Shown here piece after piece: positions 7,738 to 15,639 of a DNA stretch of 23,047 bases. A program made the translations under genes and the position numbers. The notes under the pieces were generated by a model. That model was not told the origin of the DNA. It was given only the letters and a program-made list of their open reading frames with translations, and made no database searches. Each line of letters opens with the position of its first letter. Within the stretch, counting starts at the first letter, position 1. Origin of the DNA: a virus; IMG/VR virus record IMGVR_UViG_3300037502_001811, positions 1 to 23,047 of that record; one strand, written 5' to 3'.

Positions 7738-10700
7738 TCATTTCAGAACCTTTTTGATGAAGTCCTCTGTACGAACCTCACCGCCTTTTTTGAACGGAAC
7801 ACCCTCCGCGCCAATTCTTCCCGCACCATATTTATCCCAAACTACTCCCGGATGCATCACGTCTTGACCATCTGGTGTCGTTAAAGTGATAGGCCTGTAC
7901 TCGAACCCTGGACCAAGGTCCTTGACCACCTGCTTTAGGTTGTTGGGCAGCTTCTCATACAGCTGAGCTTGGGAAGACTCTGCGCCAGGAAAAGCAACGA
8001 AGTTCTTGCCCATCTGAATTGCCGCAGCAATCACATTCTTTGCCATCAACTGCTGTATGACCTGCGGAGATTCTTCCATACCAACAAAGGATTCCTTGAT
8101 TTTATACTGACCCTCACTGATCCGCTTCATCCACTTGTTTAGCTGTTCTTGGGTCCTTTTTTGCTGCTCTTGAAGTTCTGTAAGCTTTTCTTTTTGTTCT
8201 ATGGTTGGATTGTCTAGGTAGCGTTGGTTTTCAATAGCTGCCTGTTCCGTCAAATTCTGAAGTTTCTTTCCAAGTTCAGCAGCCTTGGGGAGATCCTTTG
8301 TTGGACTTCCACCTAGTGGACCTTTCTTACGTATGTCATCTAACCGGTCAGACTGAAGCTCGTGGACATAGATGCCATCAACTTTCCCTAAATCCGGAAC
8401 ATCGGTTGTGTGCTCCGAATAACGACTGAAAGCGATCTCATTAGGGATCCCTGTTTGCGTAGGCGTTCTACCCAAACCAGAATGCTGGCCTTGATATCCA
8501 AACTGTGCCATTGGCGACTTGGGGTTGTTGTAGGTTTTTTCCAACAACTCCCGCAACCCAGACATGCTTTGCCTAAAGACCTCTTTTACTGTATTTTGGG
8601 TTGGCGAAAAAGCATCTCTAATGTTTGAAGCGGCTTTTGTCCGAAGAGCAAGATCCGAGCCCGACAGCGCCTGTATGTCGTCATAGAGCTTTACTTTGGT
8701 TCCTGGGAAAATGTCGTCTAGATCGTTTATTGCTGACTGCGTTGCTGTTCTAATTGCTGCGTTATAGTCAAAACGCTTAGACAAGTCTTTTTGTTCAGCT
8801 TGAAGAGTTTTGTAAACAGAACTTAATGTTGGGTAGTTGATTGTGTCAACAGCATCTGATAGACGCCCGTAAAGGTTTACCGAAGCTTGAGCGGTATCCA
8901 ATAACCTGTTCGCTTCGACCGATCTCTCTGGTTGGTTAAGGTCACGTAAAAACTCATTTACATTAGCTTTGTAGTTGTTAAACGCATCCGGTGTATTTAA
9001 TAAGTCAGCGTTGATTCCGGCATGGGTCGTATTCTTTAGAGCTTGATACATATCTTTTGCCCGACTCAAACCAGCCTCTGCCTCTGGCGTAGCAAGCTGG
9101 CGAAGATGGATAACCCCTAATGGAGCCTTATAGATGTTATCCATGCTGGCGTAAAACTTATCTGGGTCATTGGGGTCAGGCTTAACGATAGAAGTGCCAT
9201 ACCGAGAAGGATCAAAGTCTTCTTTGATCTTGTTTAAGAGATCAAACGGCGTAATCTTGGCATTGTCAGGAAGATCCTTTAACGCCTCTTTAGCGCGTCC
9301 AATCTCGTAATCCCTAAACTTCCCTTTAAGCTGGTTAAGGAACTGCTCCTTTTGCACCGGTCCAGGTAGCTCAGCGATCATCTTGTCCAGACGACCAACA
9401 AACGGAGACTGAACAAACTCCGCTCCATATTGCGTAGCCGTTGTTTTGGTTGTCGGAATATCTTCAAAAATTCTATTGGCCTTGGCCCCCGGTACGTTGA
9501 TCGCGCCCACCGGCGGCGTCTCCGCTGTCTCATAACTACGCATTAACGCGCGCGCTGACCCTGGGCCAGGGGCCGGGGTCGTCAGAAACTGCGGCATCGG
9601 AGGAATCTTCGCCTCCTCCGCAACACTACCCAAGAACTCCAACGTGTCCCTGGCCGCCTTCGTCTTTGGCACACCAGTGATCTTGGACATCATCTTCCCG
9701 GCTTCGGCACCAGCCTCTGCCACTCCCTCAGGCGTTCCAAACTTGTCACTGGTAATGCCTTGATACAGGCCATACACCGGACCCGCAATCGAACCCGCAG
9801 CACCACGAACGAACGTGTTCAAAAAATCCAAAGGCACATCCACCGCCTCACGAAGTTCAGGCGGAAGAAGACCACGCTGCGGAGCCCTCTCTGCAGGCGG
9901 CGTTCCAGTAAACATCTGCTGGATGTAATCGTCGTCTGTTACTTCCCCACCCTCTTTGAACTGCTTGCCCGTAATCGCAGACACCGTCCCATCCGTGTCA
10001 AAAATAGCAAAATTCCCCGTGGACAACGCTTTGCCACCCGGCAAAAACTGCGCCCCTTTGAACCCTAACAACCGAACGGCTTCACCTTGCTTCTCCTTAG
10101 GAAGCTTACGAATGGACTCATACAAGTCATTGCCCGTGACCGTCGGCCCTTCCGGGATAGGTGTCTTGTTAGCAAACTTCTTCAACTTCAAGGCAAGCGC
10201 TGATGGATACTCTTGCTCCAAAAATAAAATGCTTTTCTTTGGAACATCCAACGGATATACAGCCGCCGCCTCTGGCAAAATTCCTCTTGCTGCTTGACGA
10301 CCTATGGCGCTTTCTGACGCAACCGCAGGAGAATCCGAACCATATAAAGCCCTACCCATATCACTCTTTGGACTCGTCTTGCTCACATCAAAACGACCCT
10401 TGATTTCATCCCCGTAACCCGAATACACACGCATCATCTCCTGCGCGGCTTGTGCCCCTTGGGCCGGGTTCCTCGATTTAATAGCCTGCAACATGGCCCT
10501 CGCGGCATTAGTCTCCGACGGAGCCGCTCCTTCAAAATCCAAAGAAGCCTGCTTCATCGCAAGATACTCATCCATCGTCATGCCCTTAGCCTCACTAGGC
10601 TGCATGGCTAACGAAACACCCGCCCCGGTCCTGCCAAGAAACGCCGCCGCATCCGCAGGACTAATGCCGTACTGCGTTAAAAGATTTCCAATGTTGAACG

Positions 10701-11778
10701 TAGACTTGTCCGCAGGCGGCGTTCCAGTAAACATCTGCTGGATGTAATCGTCCGTGGGCACCTCACCCTCAGGAGGGGATCCCTTCTCACGCTTGCGAAT
10801 GAAGTCGGTGGTCGAAACCTCACCGCCCTTCGCTAACCGACGCTCAGGGTTCTTCGATAAATTTGGATTGGGATACGACGGAACCTCTAGCCGATTAACA
10901 AAAGGAACCTTGGGAAAAGCACCAATTTCCTCCGAAGCACGACTCTCCCTCTTGGCTAACCTATCTAAATCCAAAAAGGGATCTTCTAAGTCCTCATCAT
11001 CATCCTTCGGAAGATCCAAAGGCGTAAAAGGCAACGTCGAAATGTCCCCAGGTTTTGGCTTGTACAAAGGATTGTCATCCGTACCACCAAACAACCGCGC
11101 AACATCATAAGGATCCATACCACGCATGTGCTTGGTAAGCTCCTCCAACGAAATCAACCCGTGCCGATACAAGTTGATCTTTTCCTGCAGACGATCCTCA
11201 GTATCCACCGAAGGCTCTACCTCGCCACCTTCAGCAAACCTCTTCATAAACATCAAATTCGCACCATACTCCGACCGGGGCATCTCCCCCTGACGCGGCA
11301 CCACATACCCCTGCGCCGATAGACGCCCACCAGCAAAAGGCATTGAATACGATCCCTGCCCTACAACCGGCATCTCTACTTCACCACCAGGAGTCTTTAT
11401 CGGAACCCTCTGCGAAAGCATCAACTCATACGCCCTCGAAGGATCCCCACCACCATACTTAACCCCATACTCCGACACATCCCCCTGCCTCGAGACATCA
11501 ACAAAGGGCATCACATTATTCACATTTAACCCAACCCGCCCCTCCGACTCCTCAAGCTTCTTGCCCTTAGAAACAAGGTCCAAGGACAACGGCCCGAGCG
11601 ACGGGTCAGGCAACGCACCCGACATCATCAACTGATCCAACAAGAAACGAGCATCCTCCTGCTCTTTACGCTCCTTGCGTTTACTCTCCGGCAACGCCGA
11701 ATCCTTGCCCTTGTCACTAAAAAGCTTTTCTTCCTCAAGTTGAGCATTCAACGCAGCGTAAAGATCCTTCGCGTTCAC
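7738..11778 (-). CDS. 1346-residue polyvalent protein with repeated GGEV motifs
   Basis: This giant protein has no visible lytic or polymerase motif. Its first ~630 residues are low-complexity and segmented by (F/L)xxGGEV motifs near residues 182, 316, 608 and at the extreme C-terminus (about 1331), three of them followed by DDYIQQM- or DFI-type helices. Residues ~640-1110 are helical (e.g. LSRAKDMYQALKNTTHAGIN). Residues ~1120-1330 contain RYSEHTTDVPDLGKVDGIYV, HELQSDRLDDIRKKG and NVIAAAIQMGKNFVAFPGAE, a divergent form of the EIQSDWHQ...GR domain of phage and ICE polyvalent proteins. Such proteins may be virion-internal and ejected. The GTG start at 11778 overlaps the previous stop (GTGA) and follows GGAGG by six bases. 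Confidence 0.75.
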   Translation of the reverse strand: MNAKDLYAALNAQLEEEKLFSDKGKDSALPESKRKERKEQEDARFLLDQLMMSGALPDPSLGPLSLDLVSKGKKLEESEGRVGLNVNNVMPFVDVSRQGDVSEYGVKYGGGDPSRAYELMLSQRVPIKTPGGEVEMPVVGQGSYSMPFAGGRLSAQGYVVPRQGEMPRSEYGANLMFMKRFAEGGEVEPSVDTEDRLQEKINLYRHGLISLEELTKHMRGMDPYDVARLFGGTDDNPLYKPKPGDISTLPFTPLDLPKDDDEDLEDPFLDLDRLAKRESRASEEIGAFPKVPFVNRLEVPSYPNPNLSKNPERRLAKGGEVSTTDFIRKREKGSPPEGEVPTDDYIQQMFTGTPPADKSTFNIGNLLTQYGISPADAAAFLGRTGAGVSLAMQPSEAKGMTMDEYLAMKQASLDFEGAAPSETNAARAMLQAIKSRNPAQGAQAAQEMMRVYSGYGDEIKGRFDVSKTSPKSDMGRALYGSDSPAVASESAIGRQAARGILPEAAAVYPLDVPKKSILFLEQEYPSALALKLKKFANKTPIPEGPTVTGNDLYESIRKLPKEKQGEAVRLLGFKGAQFLPGGKALSTGNFAIFDTDGTVSAITGKQFKEGGEVTDDDYIQQMFTGTPPAERAPQRGLLPPELREAVDVPLDFLNTFVRGAAGSIAGPVYGLYQGITSDKFGTPEGVAEAGAEAGKMMSKITGVPKTKAARDTLEFLGSVAEEAKIPPMPQFLTTPAPGPGSARALMRSYETAETPPVGAINVPGAKANRIFEDIPTTKTTATQYGAEFVQSPFVGRLDKMIAELPGPVQKEQFLNQLKGKFRDYEIGRAKEALKDLPDNAKITPFDLLNKIKEDFDPSRYGTSIVKPDPNDPDKFYASMDNIYKAPLGVIHLRQLATPEAEAGLSRAKDMYQALKNTTHAGINADLLNTPDAFNNYKANVNEFLRDLNQPERSVEANRLLDTAQASVNLYGRLSDAVDTINYPTLSSVYKTLQAEQKDLSKRFDYNAAIRTATQSAINDLDDIFPGTKVKLYDDIQALSGSDLALRTKAASNIRDAFSPTQNTVKEVFRQSMSGLRELLEKTYNNPKSPMAQFGYQGQHSGLGRTPTQTGIPNEIAFSRYSEHTTDVPDLGKVDGIYVHELQSDRLDDIRKKGPLGGSPTKDLPKAAELGKKLQNLTEQAAIENQRYLDNPTIEQKEKLTELQEQQKRTQEQLNKWMKRISEGQYKIKESFVGMEESPQVIQQLMAKNVIAAAIQMGKNFVAFPGAESSQAQLYEKLPNNLKQVVKDLGPGFEYRPITLTTPDGQDVMHPGVVWDKYGAGRIGAEGVPFKKGGEVRTEDFIKKVLK
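9893..9933. repeat. 41-bp direct repeat, copy 1, within the polyvalent gene
   Basis: This segment is identical to 10712-10752, 819 bp (273 codons) away and in the same frame. It encodes the YIQQMFTGTPPA element that follows a GGEV motif. The exact nucleotide identity, against diverged flanks, suggests recent duplication or gene conversion of a protein module. Confidence 0.9.
10712..10752. repeat. 41-bp direct repeat, copy 2, within the polyvalent gene
   Basis: This is the second copy of the 41-bp repeat at 9893-9933. It encodes the same DDYIQQMFTGTPPA element after the tandem segment GEVPT. It lies in frame with the first copy in the 1346-residue protein. Confidence 0.9.
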
Positions 11779-13055
11779 ATCAAACCTCCACTAGTCGAGG
11801 GGCCCTTCTTAAAGTACTGAGCGATCTCAGGCAACATTCCCATCTCAAAAGCCTTCTCCAACCCAGAAGCACGATAACCCGCCAACTTCTGCGCGCGCTC
11901 CTGATACGCTTGCAACTCCTCCGGATTCATCTCCGGCGCAACAGGACGCTCCGGCTGCGGAGTGGCAAAATTAAATACAGGCGCAGGCTTGTCAAAAGTA
12001 AATTCAGGCTTCTGAAGTGTAAACTGAGGAGCCTGCATATTGAACACCGGCTCCGGTTCACCAAACGGCTTGAGATCCAACACAGGCGCTTGAACATTAA
12101 ACGTAGGAGCCGGAGGAGCATTCCTGACCACCGTGTTCAACTTGTTTATCAAAGTGTTGTAGTGATCAAAAGAGAACCCAGCACGTTGCAGATTGCCTTG
12201 ATACCTCTCCATATCATCTGCCGCACGATTGATGTCCGGAATCACAACCTCAGCCTGACTACGAAGATTCGCCGCCAACTGATCATACGTCTCCGGTGTG
12301 CGACCAAACTGACCCTCATACATCATCCACCAAGGATCTTCACGCATCCGCTGTGCACGTGACGCGTAATCATTCGCCCTATTCATGTTCCTTTGGTAGA
12401 TGTCGTTGTACACATAGTTGTAGTAGTTGGAACTAGCCTCTAAGTTTCCTAGGTCCTGTGCATACGGCCTCTGGTAAAACTCCAACTCTCCCTGCACAAC
12501 ATCAATGGTCGGCTGATACGCCGCAGCACGTGCTTCATATTCCTTGTACTGATTGGCATAGTCCTGATATTGGCGCTCATAGTCAGCATACTGCTGCTCA
12601 TACACCTTTTGCGCCGCTAAAGCCTGCTCTTCATAAGCCCTGGCTCTGTTCTGATAGTCAGCAACCTGCTGCTGATACTGAGCCAACGCCGCGTTGTACG
12701 GATCAACCTGCGTCCGCTGATACTCCTCACCACGCCGGTTGTATTCCTCTAACTCCTGGTTGTACCGAGCTAACGCTGCCTGCTGCTCAGCATTGAATTG
12801 ATCCACAAGCTTGTTATGCTCAGCCGAAGCCAACCCATACTGCTGCTCGTAATCCTTCAACTTCTGGTTGTACTCAGCCACAAGATCGTTGTACTTGTCA
12901 TAGTACGCAGCCGTCTCCTCAATCTTCTTCTGCTCCGAAGGCAAAAGACGATTGAGCACCGACCCCGCAACGCCACCTTCCTGAAACTTGGGCAAACGAT
13001 CAAGGTCCTTCTTCGAGACCGATCTCTTGTCCACAGGTGGCCGCTTGCTTGGCAT
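11775..13055 (-). CDS. Tyr/Gln-rich coiled-coil protein with F-N-x-Q-A-P repeats (putative internal virion protein)
   Basis: This 426-residue protein is unrecognised by family. A basic N-terminus with KFQEGGVAGSVLNRLLP (residues 23-39) is followed by about 200 residues of Tyr/Gln/Glu coiled-coil repeats such as AEYNQKLKDYEQQYGL and YEQQYADYERQYQDYANQYK. Near residues 315-370 come Pro/Phe repeats (TFNVQAPVLDLKPF, PVFNMQAPQFTLQKPEFTF). The C-terminus ends QYFKKGPSTSGGLM. The FQEGGV element matches the GGEV motif of the next protein. It sits between terL and the polyvalent gene, overlapping both by a few bases, so a virion-internal role is plausible but inferred. Confidence 0.65.
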   Translation of the reverse strand: MPSKRPPVDKRSVSKKDLDRLPKFQEGGVAGSVLNRLLPSEQKKIEETAAYYDKYNDLVAEYNQKLKDYEQQYGLASAEHNKLVDQFNAEQQAALARYNQELEEYNRRGEEYQRTQVDPYNAALAQYQQQVADYQNRARAYEEQALAAQKVYEQQYADYERQYQDYANQYKEYEARAAAYQPTIDVVQGELEFYQRPYAQDLGNLEASSNYYNYVYNDIYQRNMNRANDYASRAQRMREDPWWMMYEGQFGRTPETYDQLAANLRSQAEVVIPDINRAADDMERYQGNLQRAGFSFDHYNTLINKLNTVVRNAPPAPTFNVQAPVLDLKPFGEPEPVFNMQAPQFTLQKPEFTFDKPAPVFNFATPQPERPVAPEMNPEELQAYQERAQKLAGYRASGLEKAFEMGMLPEIAQYFKKGPSTSGGLM

Positions 13056-14536
13056 CAGTAATACTCCAGTACCTTGTTCTCATCTTTGGGATCATCACTC
13101 TCATCAGTGCCCAAAGATATAAAATTTCCCGCCCGAAACCGCATCAAAGCCTGCGTCGTCGAGTCCACCAAGTCATCATTGTCTCCGTTCGGAAACGCAG
13201 CACACTCTTCCACCAACTCTTCGGCCCACTCCGTCTCCGGAACCCATACCATCCCAGACTCCAAAATAGGCGCTATCGAGTTCGCCCGAGCAATCTTGTC
13301 CTGCCCCGCCCTGCGGCCCCCAGGCGAGTACATTGTCACCGGAATCCCCATCCGCCGCAACTCCTGCTGCAACGTGATCCCCGTCGCTTTGGCCTCAATC
13401 AAAACATTGTCCGGCTTCCAATACGTGTACTCATCCTTCGCCACACGCTTGAGTTCAGGAAAGTCCCACCGCCCCTTCAACACATTCAACAAAATAATGT
13501 TCGGCCCCGAGTCCGCATCCGGATAAAACACACCCCACGTCGTAATCGCCGAATAGTCCGAAGTCTCCTTCTTACTGTACGCCGTGTCATAACTCTGAAT
13601 GATGTACTCCACCTCCGGCGGCTCCATGTGCGGCCAAACCTTCCACCACTGCCGCTTGAGTATCGCCCCCTCATCATTGGTCGGCTGCTGCTGCCACTGA
13701 GCATTCCACTTGGGCAAACCAATGCTCATCTTCACCGCTTCAAGTTCAGAAAGCTTCCAGTACTCCGGCCACAACGGCTTTCCAGAAGGCAGGATGGCAG
13801 GAAACTCCAATACCTCCCACTTGTCCGCCTTTAACGCTCCCTGCTGCTTGAGCAGTCGTCCAGAAAGATCGTCCGTCTTCCACCGCGTGTTGATCACAAT
13901 AATCGTGCCATTTGGCTGCAACCGCTGACGAGGACCCGACGTATACCAGTTCCAGGTGTTCTCCATCGCCGTCATCGACATCGCATCCTGCTCATCCAAG
14001 ATGTCATCCAGAATGACCACATCACCACCACGGCCCGTCATCGCACCACCCTTACCAATGAAGAACGCCTCCCCACCATGGTTCGTGTCCCACCGGCCGG
14101 CGGCCTTCGAGTCAGCAGACAAGGACATGTCGGGGAAGAGCTCCTTGTACGAGTCTTCCGAAACAAGGTTCCGGATCATCCGGCCAAAGCGCTGCGCTAA
14201 CTCCGCCGTGTGCGAACCAACAATAAGCTTTGACTGAGGGCGCTTGCCCATCAAATACGCAGGAAACAGATAACTGCCCATCTGCGACTTCCCATGCCGA
14301 GGCGGCATCGCAATCATCAACCGCTTGCACTCGCCCGACACAACACGGTCAAGCATCTTCGCAATACGGATATGGTGCGACCCGACAATCATCTCGGGCC
14401 AGACGTACCGGCAGAAGTCAATAAAGGAGCTCGTGGCCTTTTCCCTAGCTGCAATCTGCGCGAGCCGAAGCTCAAGGCGTAGACGTTCGGATTCGACTTC
14501 AGGAGGGACGGCGGAAGGTAGTGTGGGGTCGGCCAT
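13055..14536 (-). CDS. terL: Terminase large subunit (TerL)
   Basis: This 493-residue packaging motor has an N-terminal ATPase and a C-terminal nuclease. Walker A is PPRHGKS at residues 78-84 and Walker B VVILDD at 173-178. The coupling-type IIVINTRWKTDDLSGRL segment follows. The RNase H-like nuclease is marked by QSYDTAYSKK near residue 317, LIEAKATG near 395 and NDDLVDSTTQAL near 464. Length is typical. Its stop overlaps the next start (TGATG). The ATG has no clear Shine-Dalgarno; its leader instead carries the octamer GAGAACTT (plus strand). It is separated from terS by more than 4 kb of accessory DNA. Confidence 0.95.
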   Translation of the reverse strand: MADPTLPSAVPPEVESERLRLELRLAQIAAREKATSSFIDFCRYVWPEMIVGSHHIRIAKMLDRVVSGECKRLMIAMPPRHGKSQMGSYLFPAYLMGKRPQSKLIVGSHTAELAQRFGRMIRNLVSEDSYKELFPDMSLSADSKAAGRWDTNHGGEAFFIGKGGAMTGRGGDVVILDDILDEQDAMSMTAMENTWNWYTSGPRQRLQPNGTIIVINTRWKTDDLSGRLLKQQGALKADKWEVLEFPAILPSGKPLWPEYWKLSELEAVKMSIGLPKWNAQWQQQPTNDEGAILKRQWWKVWPHMEPPEVEYIIQSYDTAYSKKETSDYSAITTWGVFYPDADSGPNIILLNVLKGRWDFPELKRVAKDEYTYWKPDNVLIEAKATGITLQQELRRMGIPVTMYSPGGRRAGQDKIARANSIAPILESGMVWVPETEWAEELVEECAAFPNGDNDDLVDSTTQALMRFRAGNFISLGTDESDDPKDENKVLEYY

Positions 14537-14590
14537 GCCGCAAAGTAACAGAGAACTTTTTTAGTTTCAAATTTTTATAAAACCAGATGC

Positions 14591-14610
14591 CACTTTGATT
14601 TTGCAAAGTG
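14591..14610. repeat. Inverted repeat CACTTTG/CAAAGTG upstream of terL
   Basis: Perfect 7-bp arms (14591-14597 and 14604-14610) flank six bases. It forms one of three adjacent dyads in the terL leader, next to the parS-type site, and may be an operator or hairpin. Confidence 0.6.
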
Positions 14611-14617
14611 ACGGGGG

Positions 14618-14633
14618 TGTTTCACGTGAAACA
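14618..14633. promoter_or_regulatory. Exact bacterial parS (ParB-binding) site
   Basis: The 16-bp palindrome TGTTTCACGTGAAACA is the canonical chromosomal parS sequence bound by ParB/Spo0J. It lies 82 bp upstream of the terL start in non-coding DNA, between two other dyads. No parA or parB gene is in the window, so host ParB would be the likely ligand if the site is used. The match is exact; function in the phage is inference. Confidence 0.75.
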
Positions 14634-14634
14634 T

Positions 14635-14650
14635 GTTAGTGACTACTAAC
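14635..14650. repeat. Inverted repeat GTTAGT/ACTAAC beside parS
   Basis: Perfect 6-bp arms separated by four bases begin two bases after the parS palindrome. It can fold as a small hairpin on either strand. Confidence 0.55.
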
Positions 14651-15054
14651 CAATTCACTTTTGACTGGTAAATATTTGCCTAAAATCGGGCTAAAGCCTC
14701 CGCAGGCCAAGGCCGGTGGCGCGCTCCGCGCGACGCGGCGCGGGGGCCACGGGCCACGGCCAATCGGCGGCGGCACTCCGCCCCCCTCGGGGGCCGGGGG
14801 CCATGGGCCGCGCATGGGGGACCGGGGACCACGGACCACGGACCACGCGACCGGGACCGAGGGCCACGCAACCGGGGCCACGATTCACGCGACACGGGGA
14901 AAGGGCGACGGGCAAAGGGCCGCGATTCGAGCGGCCTAGTTCCCGTTACACGGGGCCATGGCGGCGGGGGCATAGGGCCACATAGGGAAACCCGCGCGGG
15001 GCATGGCGGGGCGGGGAAAGGGCAAGGCGGCGGGGCCGGGTTAAACCTAAGGCG
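14651..15054. other. GC-rich low-complexity non-coding stretch
   Basis: About 400 bases with strong GC bias and many degenerate repeats of the kind GGACCACGG, GGGCCACGG and GGGCCATGG. Open frames here are long on both strands only because the composition is low in stop codons, and their translations are Arg/Pro/Gly runs without protein character. No ribosome sites or conserved start fit. The stretch separates the last accessory terminator from the parS/terL leader. Confidence 0.7.
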
Positions 15055-15081
15055 AAAAAAAACCCGGCACGGGGCCGGGTT
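15055..15081 (-). terminator. Intrinsic terminator after accessory unit 1
   Basis: On the minus strand an 8-bp stem AACCCGGC/GCCGGGTT with a five-base loop runs directly into eight T residues. It lies 19 bases after the stop of the 78-residue gene. Confidence 0.9.
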
Positions 15082-15100
15082 CAGGCGGGGCCGGGAGAGT

Positions 15101-15337
15101 CTAGGCCGCCTCAACGTGAACCCCGCCACGCGGCCCGAGTGTCAAAACGAAATCAGGATATTCGACCACGTCAGACGGGCGCGGGGCAATATGTACCGTC
15201 GCGTCGATTGTCTGACCATATTGGTCTAGTTCACGCGCCACGCGACCGAAGGCGGCCACGGCCCCGCGTTTTGTCTGATACGCGCGCACGTCGTCGAGAG
15301 TATCCGTGCCGATTCGCAAAAAATAAAGGTTTCTCAT
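15101..15337 (-). CDS. 78-residue conserved hypothetical protein
   Basis: This small protein begins MRNLYFLRIGTDTLDDVRAY and ends VLTLGPRGGVHVEAA. Composition suggests a compact alpha/beta fold with strands NLYFLRIG, IDATVHIA and PDFVLTLG. Its ATG overlaps the stop of the 60-residue gene (TAATG) and is preceded by GAGGGGG seven bases upstream, so the pair is translationally coupled. A longer open frame upstream is rejected because it would run inside that gene. Function is unknown; the two genes form accessory unit 1. Confidence 0.8.
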   Translation of the reverse strand: MRNLYFLRIGTDTLDDVRAYQTKRGAVAAFGRVARELDQYGQTIDATVHIAPRPSDVVEYPDFVLTLGPRGGVHVEAA

Positions 15338-15519
15338 TATTCGGCCCCCTCTTCGTCGAATCGCGGGCTCAATTCGTTCGCGTCGAGCATATCGAGCACG
15401 TCGGCGGCGCTCATATATTTGAGCGCGCAAAGTAACAGATGATCGGCCGACACTCGGCCACTCTCGACTAAGTCGAGCGCATAATCGCGCGCGTTATCGT
15501 GGAAGTGATTTTCGTTCAT
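15337..15519 (-). CDS. 60-residue conserved hypothetical protein
   Basis: This acidic helical protein begins MNENHFHDNARDYALDLVES and continues GRVSADHLLLCALKYMSAAD, then DMLDANELSPRF. The pattern ARDYALDLVE..........LL.ALKYMS..DV.DMLD.NELSPRF is familiar from small proteins in diverse phages and has no known function. It is first in accessory unit 1, with promoter-like TTGAAC-16-TATCGT, a 5' hairpin and the ATACTTTAGAAAGG leader before the ATG. Confidence 0.8.
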   Translation of the reverse strand: MNENHFHDNARDYALDLVESGRVSADHLLLCALKYMSAADVLDMLDANELSPRFDEEGAE

Positions 15520-15526
15520 GGTGAAC

Positions 15527-15592
15527 CCTTTCTAAAGTATCGCGGCCACGGCGGCCGCTCCGCTACGATAACAAACGGAGCGAATAGTTCAA
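15527..15592 (-). promoter_or_regulatory. Accessory unit 1 promoter, 5' hairpin and leader element
   Basis: Minus-strand order: -35 TTGAAC (15587-15592), 16-base spacer, -10 TATCGT (15565-15570), hairpin GCGGCC/GGCCGC (15542-15558), then ATACTTTAGAAAGG (15527-15540), whose AAAGG is the ribosome site for the ATG at 15519. The -35 abuts the T-tract of the upstream gene's terminator. Promoter activity is predicted from sequence. Confidence 0.65.
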
Positions 15593-15617
15593 AAAAAACC
15601 CCGGCACGGGGCCGGGG
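15591..15617 (-). terminator. Intrinsic terminator after the DUF932 gene
   Basis: Minus-strand 7-bp stem CCCCGGC/GCCGGGG with five-base loop followed by eight T residues, 22 bases after the stop. Its T-tract overlaps the -35 element of the next unit. Confidence 0.9.
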
Positions 15618-15639
15618 CTCAGGCGGGGGCGGGGGCGGG

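Noticed and set aside
14537-14575. TATAAA-like -10 for terL (about 14574-14580)
   Set aside because: No -35 at acceptable spacing; the only TTGCAA is about 20 bases away, so a promoter is not called.
14680-15129. Long minus-strand frame of 149 codons, and matching plus-strand frames, in the GC-rich tract
   Set aside because: Translations are Pro/Arg/Gly low complexity, frames are open on several phases because stops are rare in GC-rich DNA, and there is no ribosome site. One frame also runs into the 78-residue gene and its terminator.
14539-15440. The string CGCAAAGTAACAGA occurs near the terL start and again inside the 60-residue gene (about 15426-15439)
   Set aside because: A single 14-base match in different contexts, one coding, with no extension; treated as coincidence.
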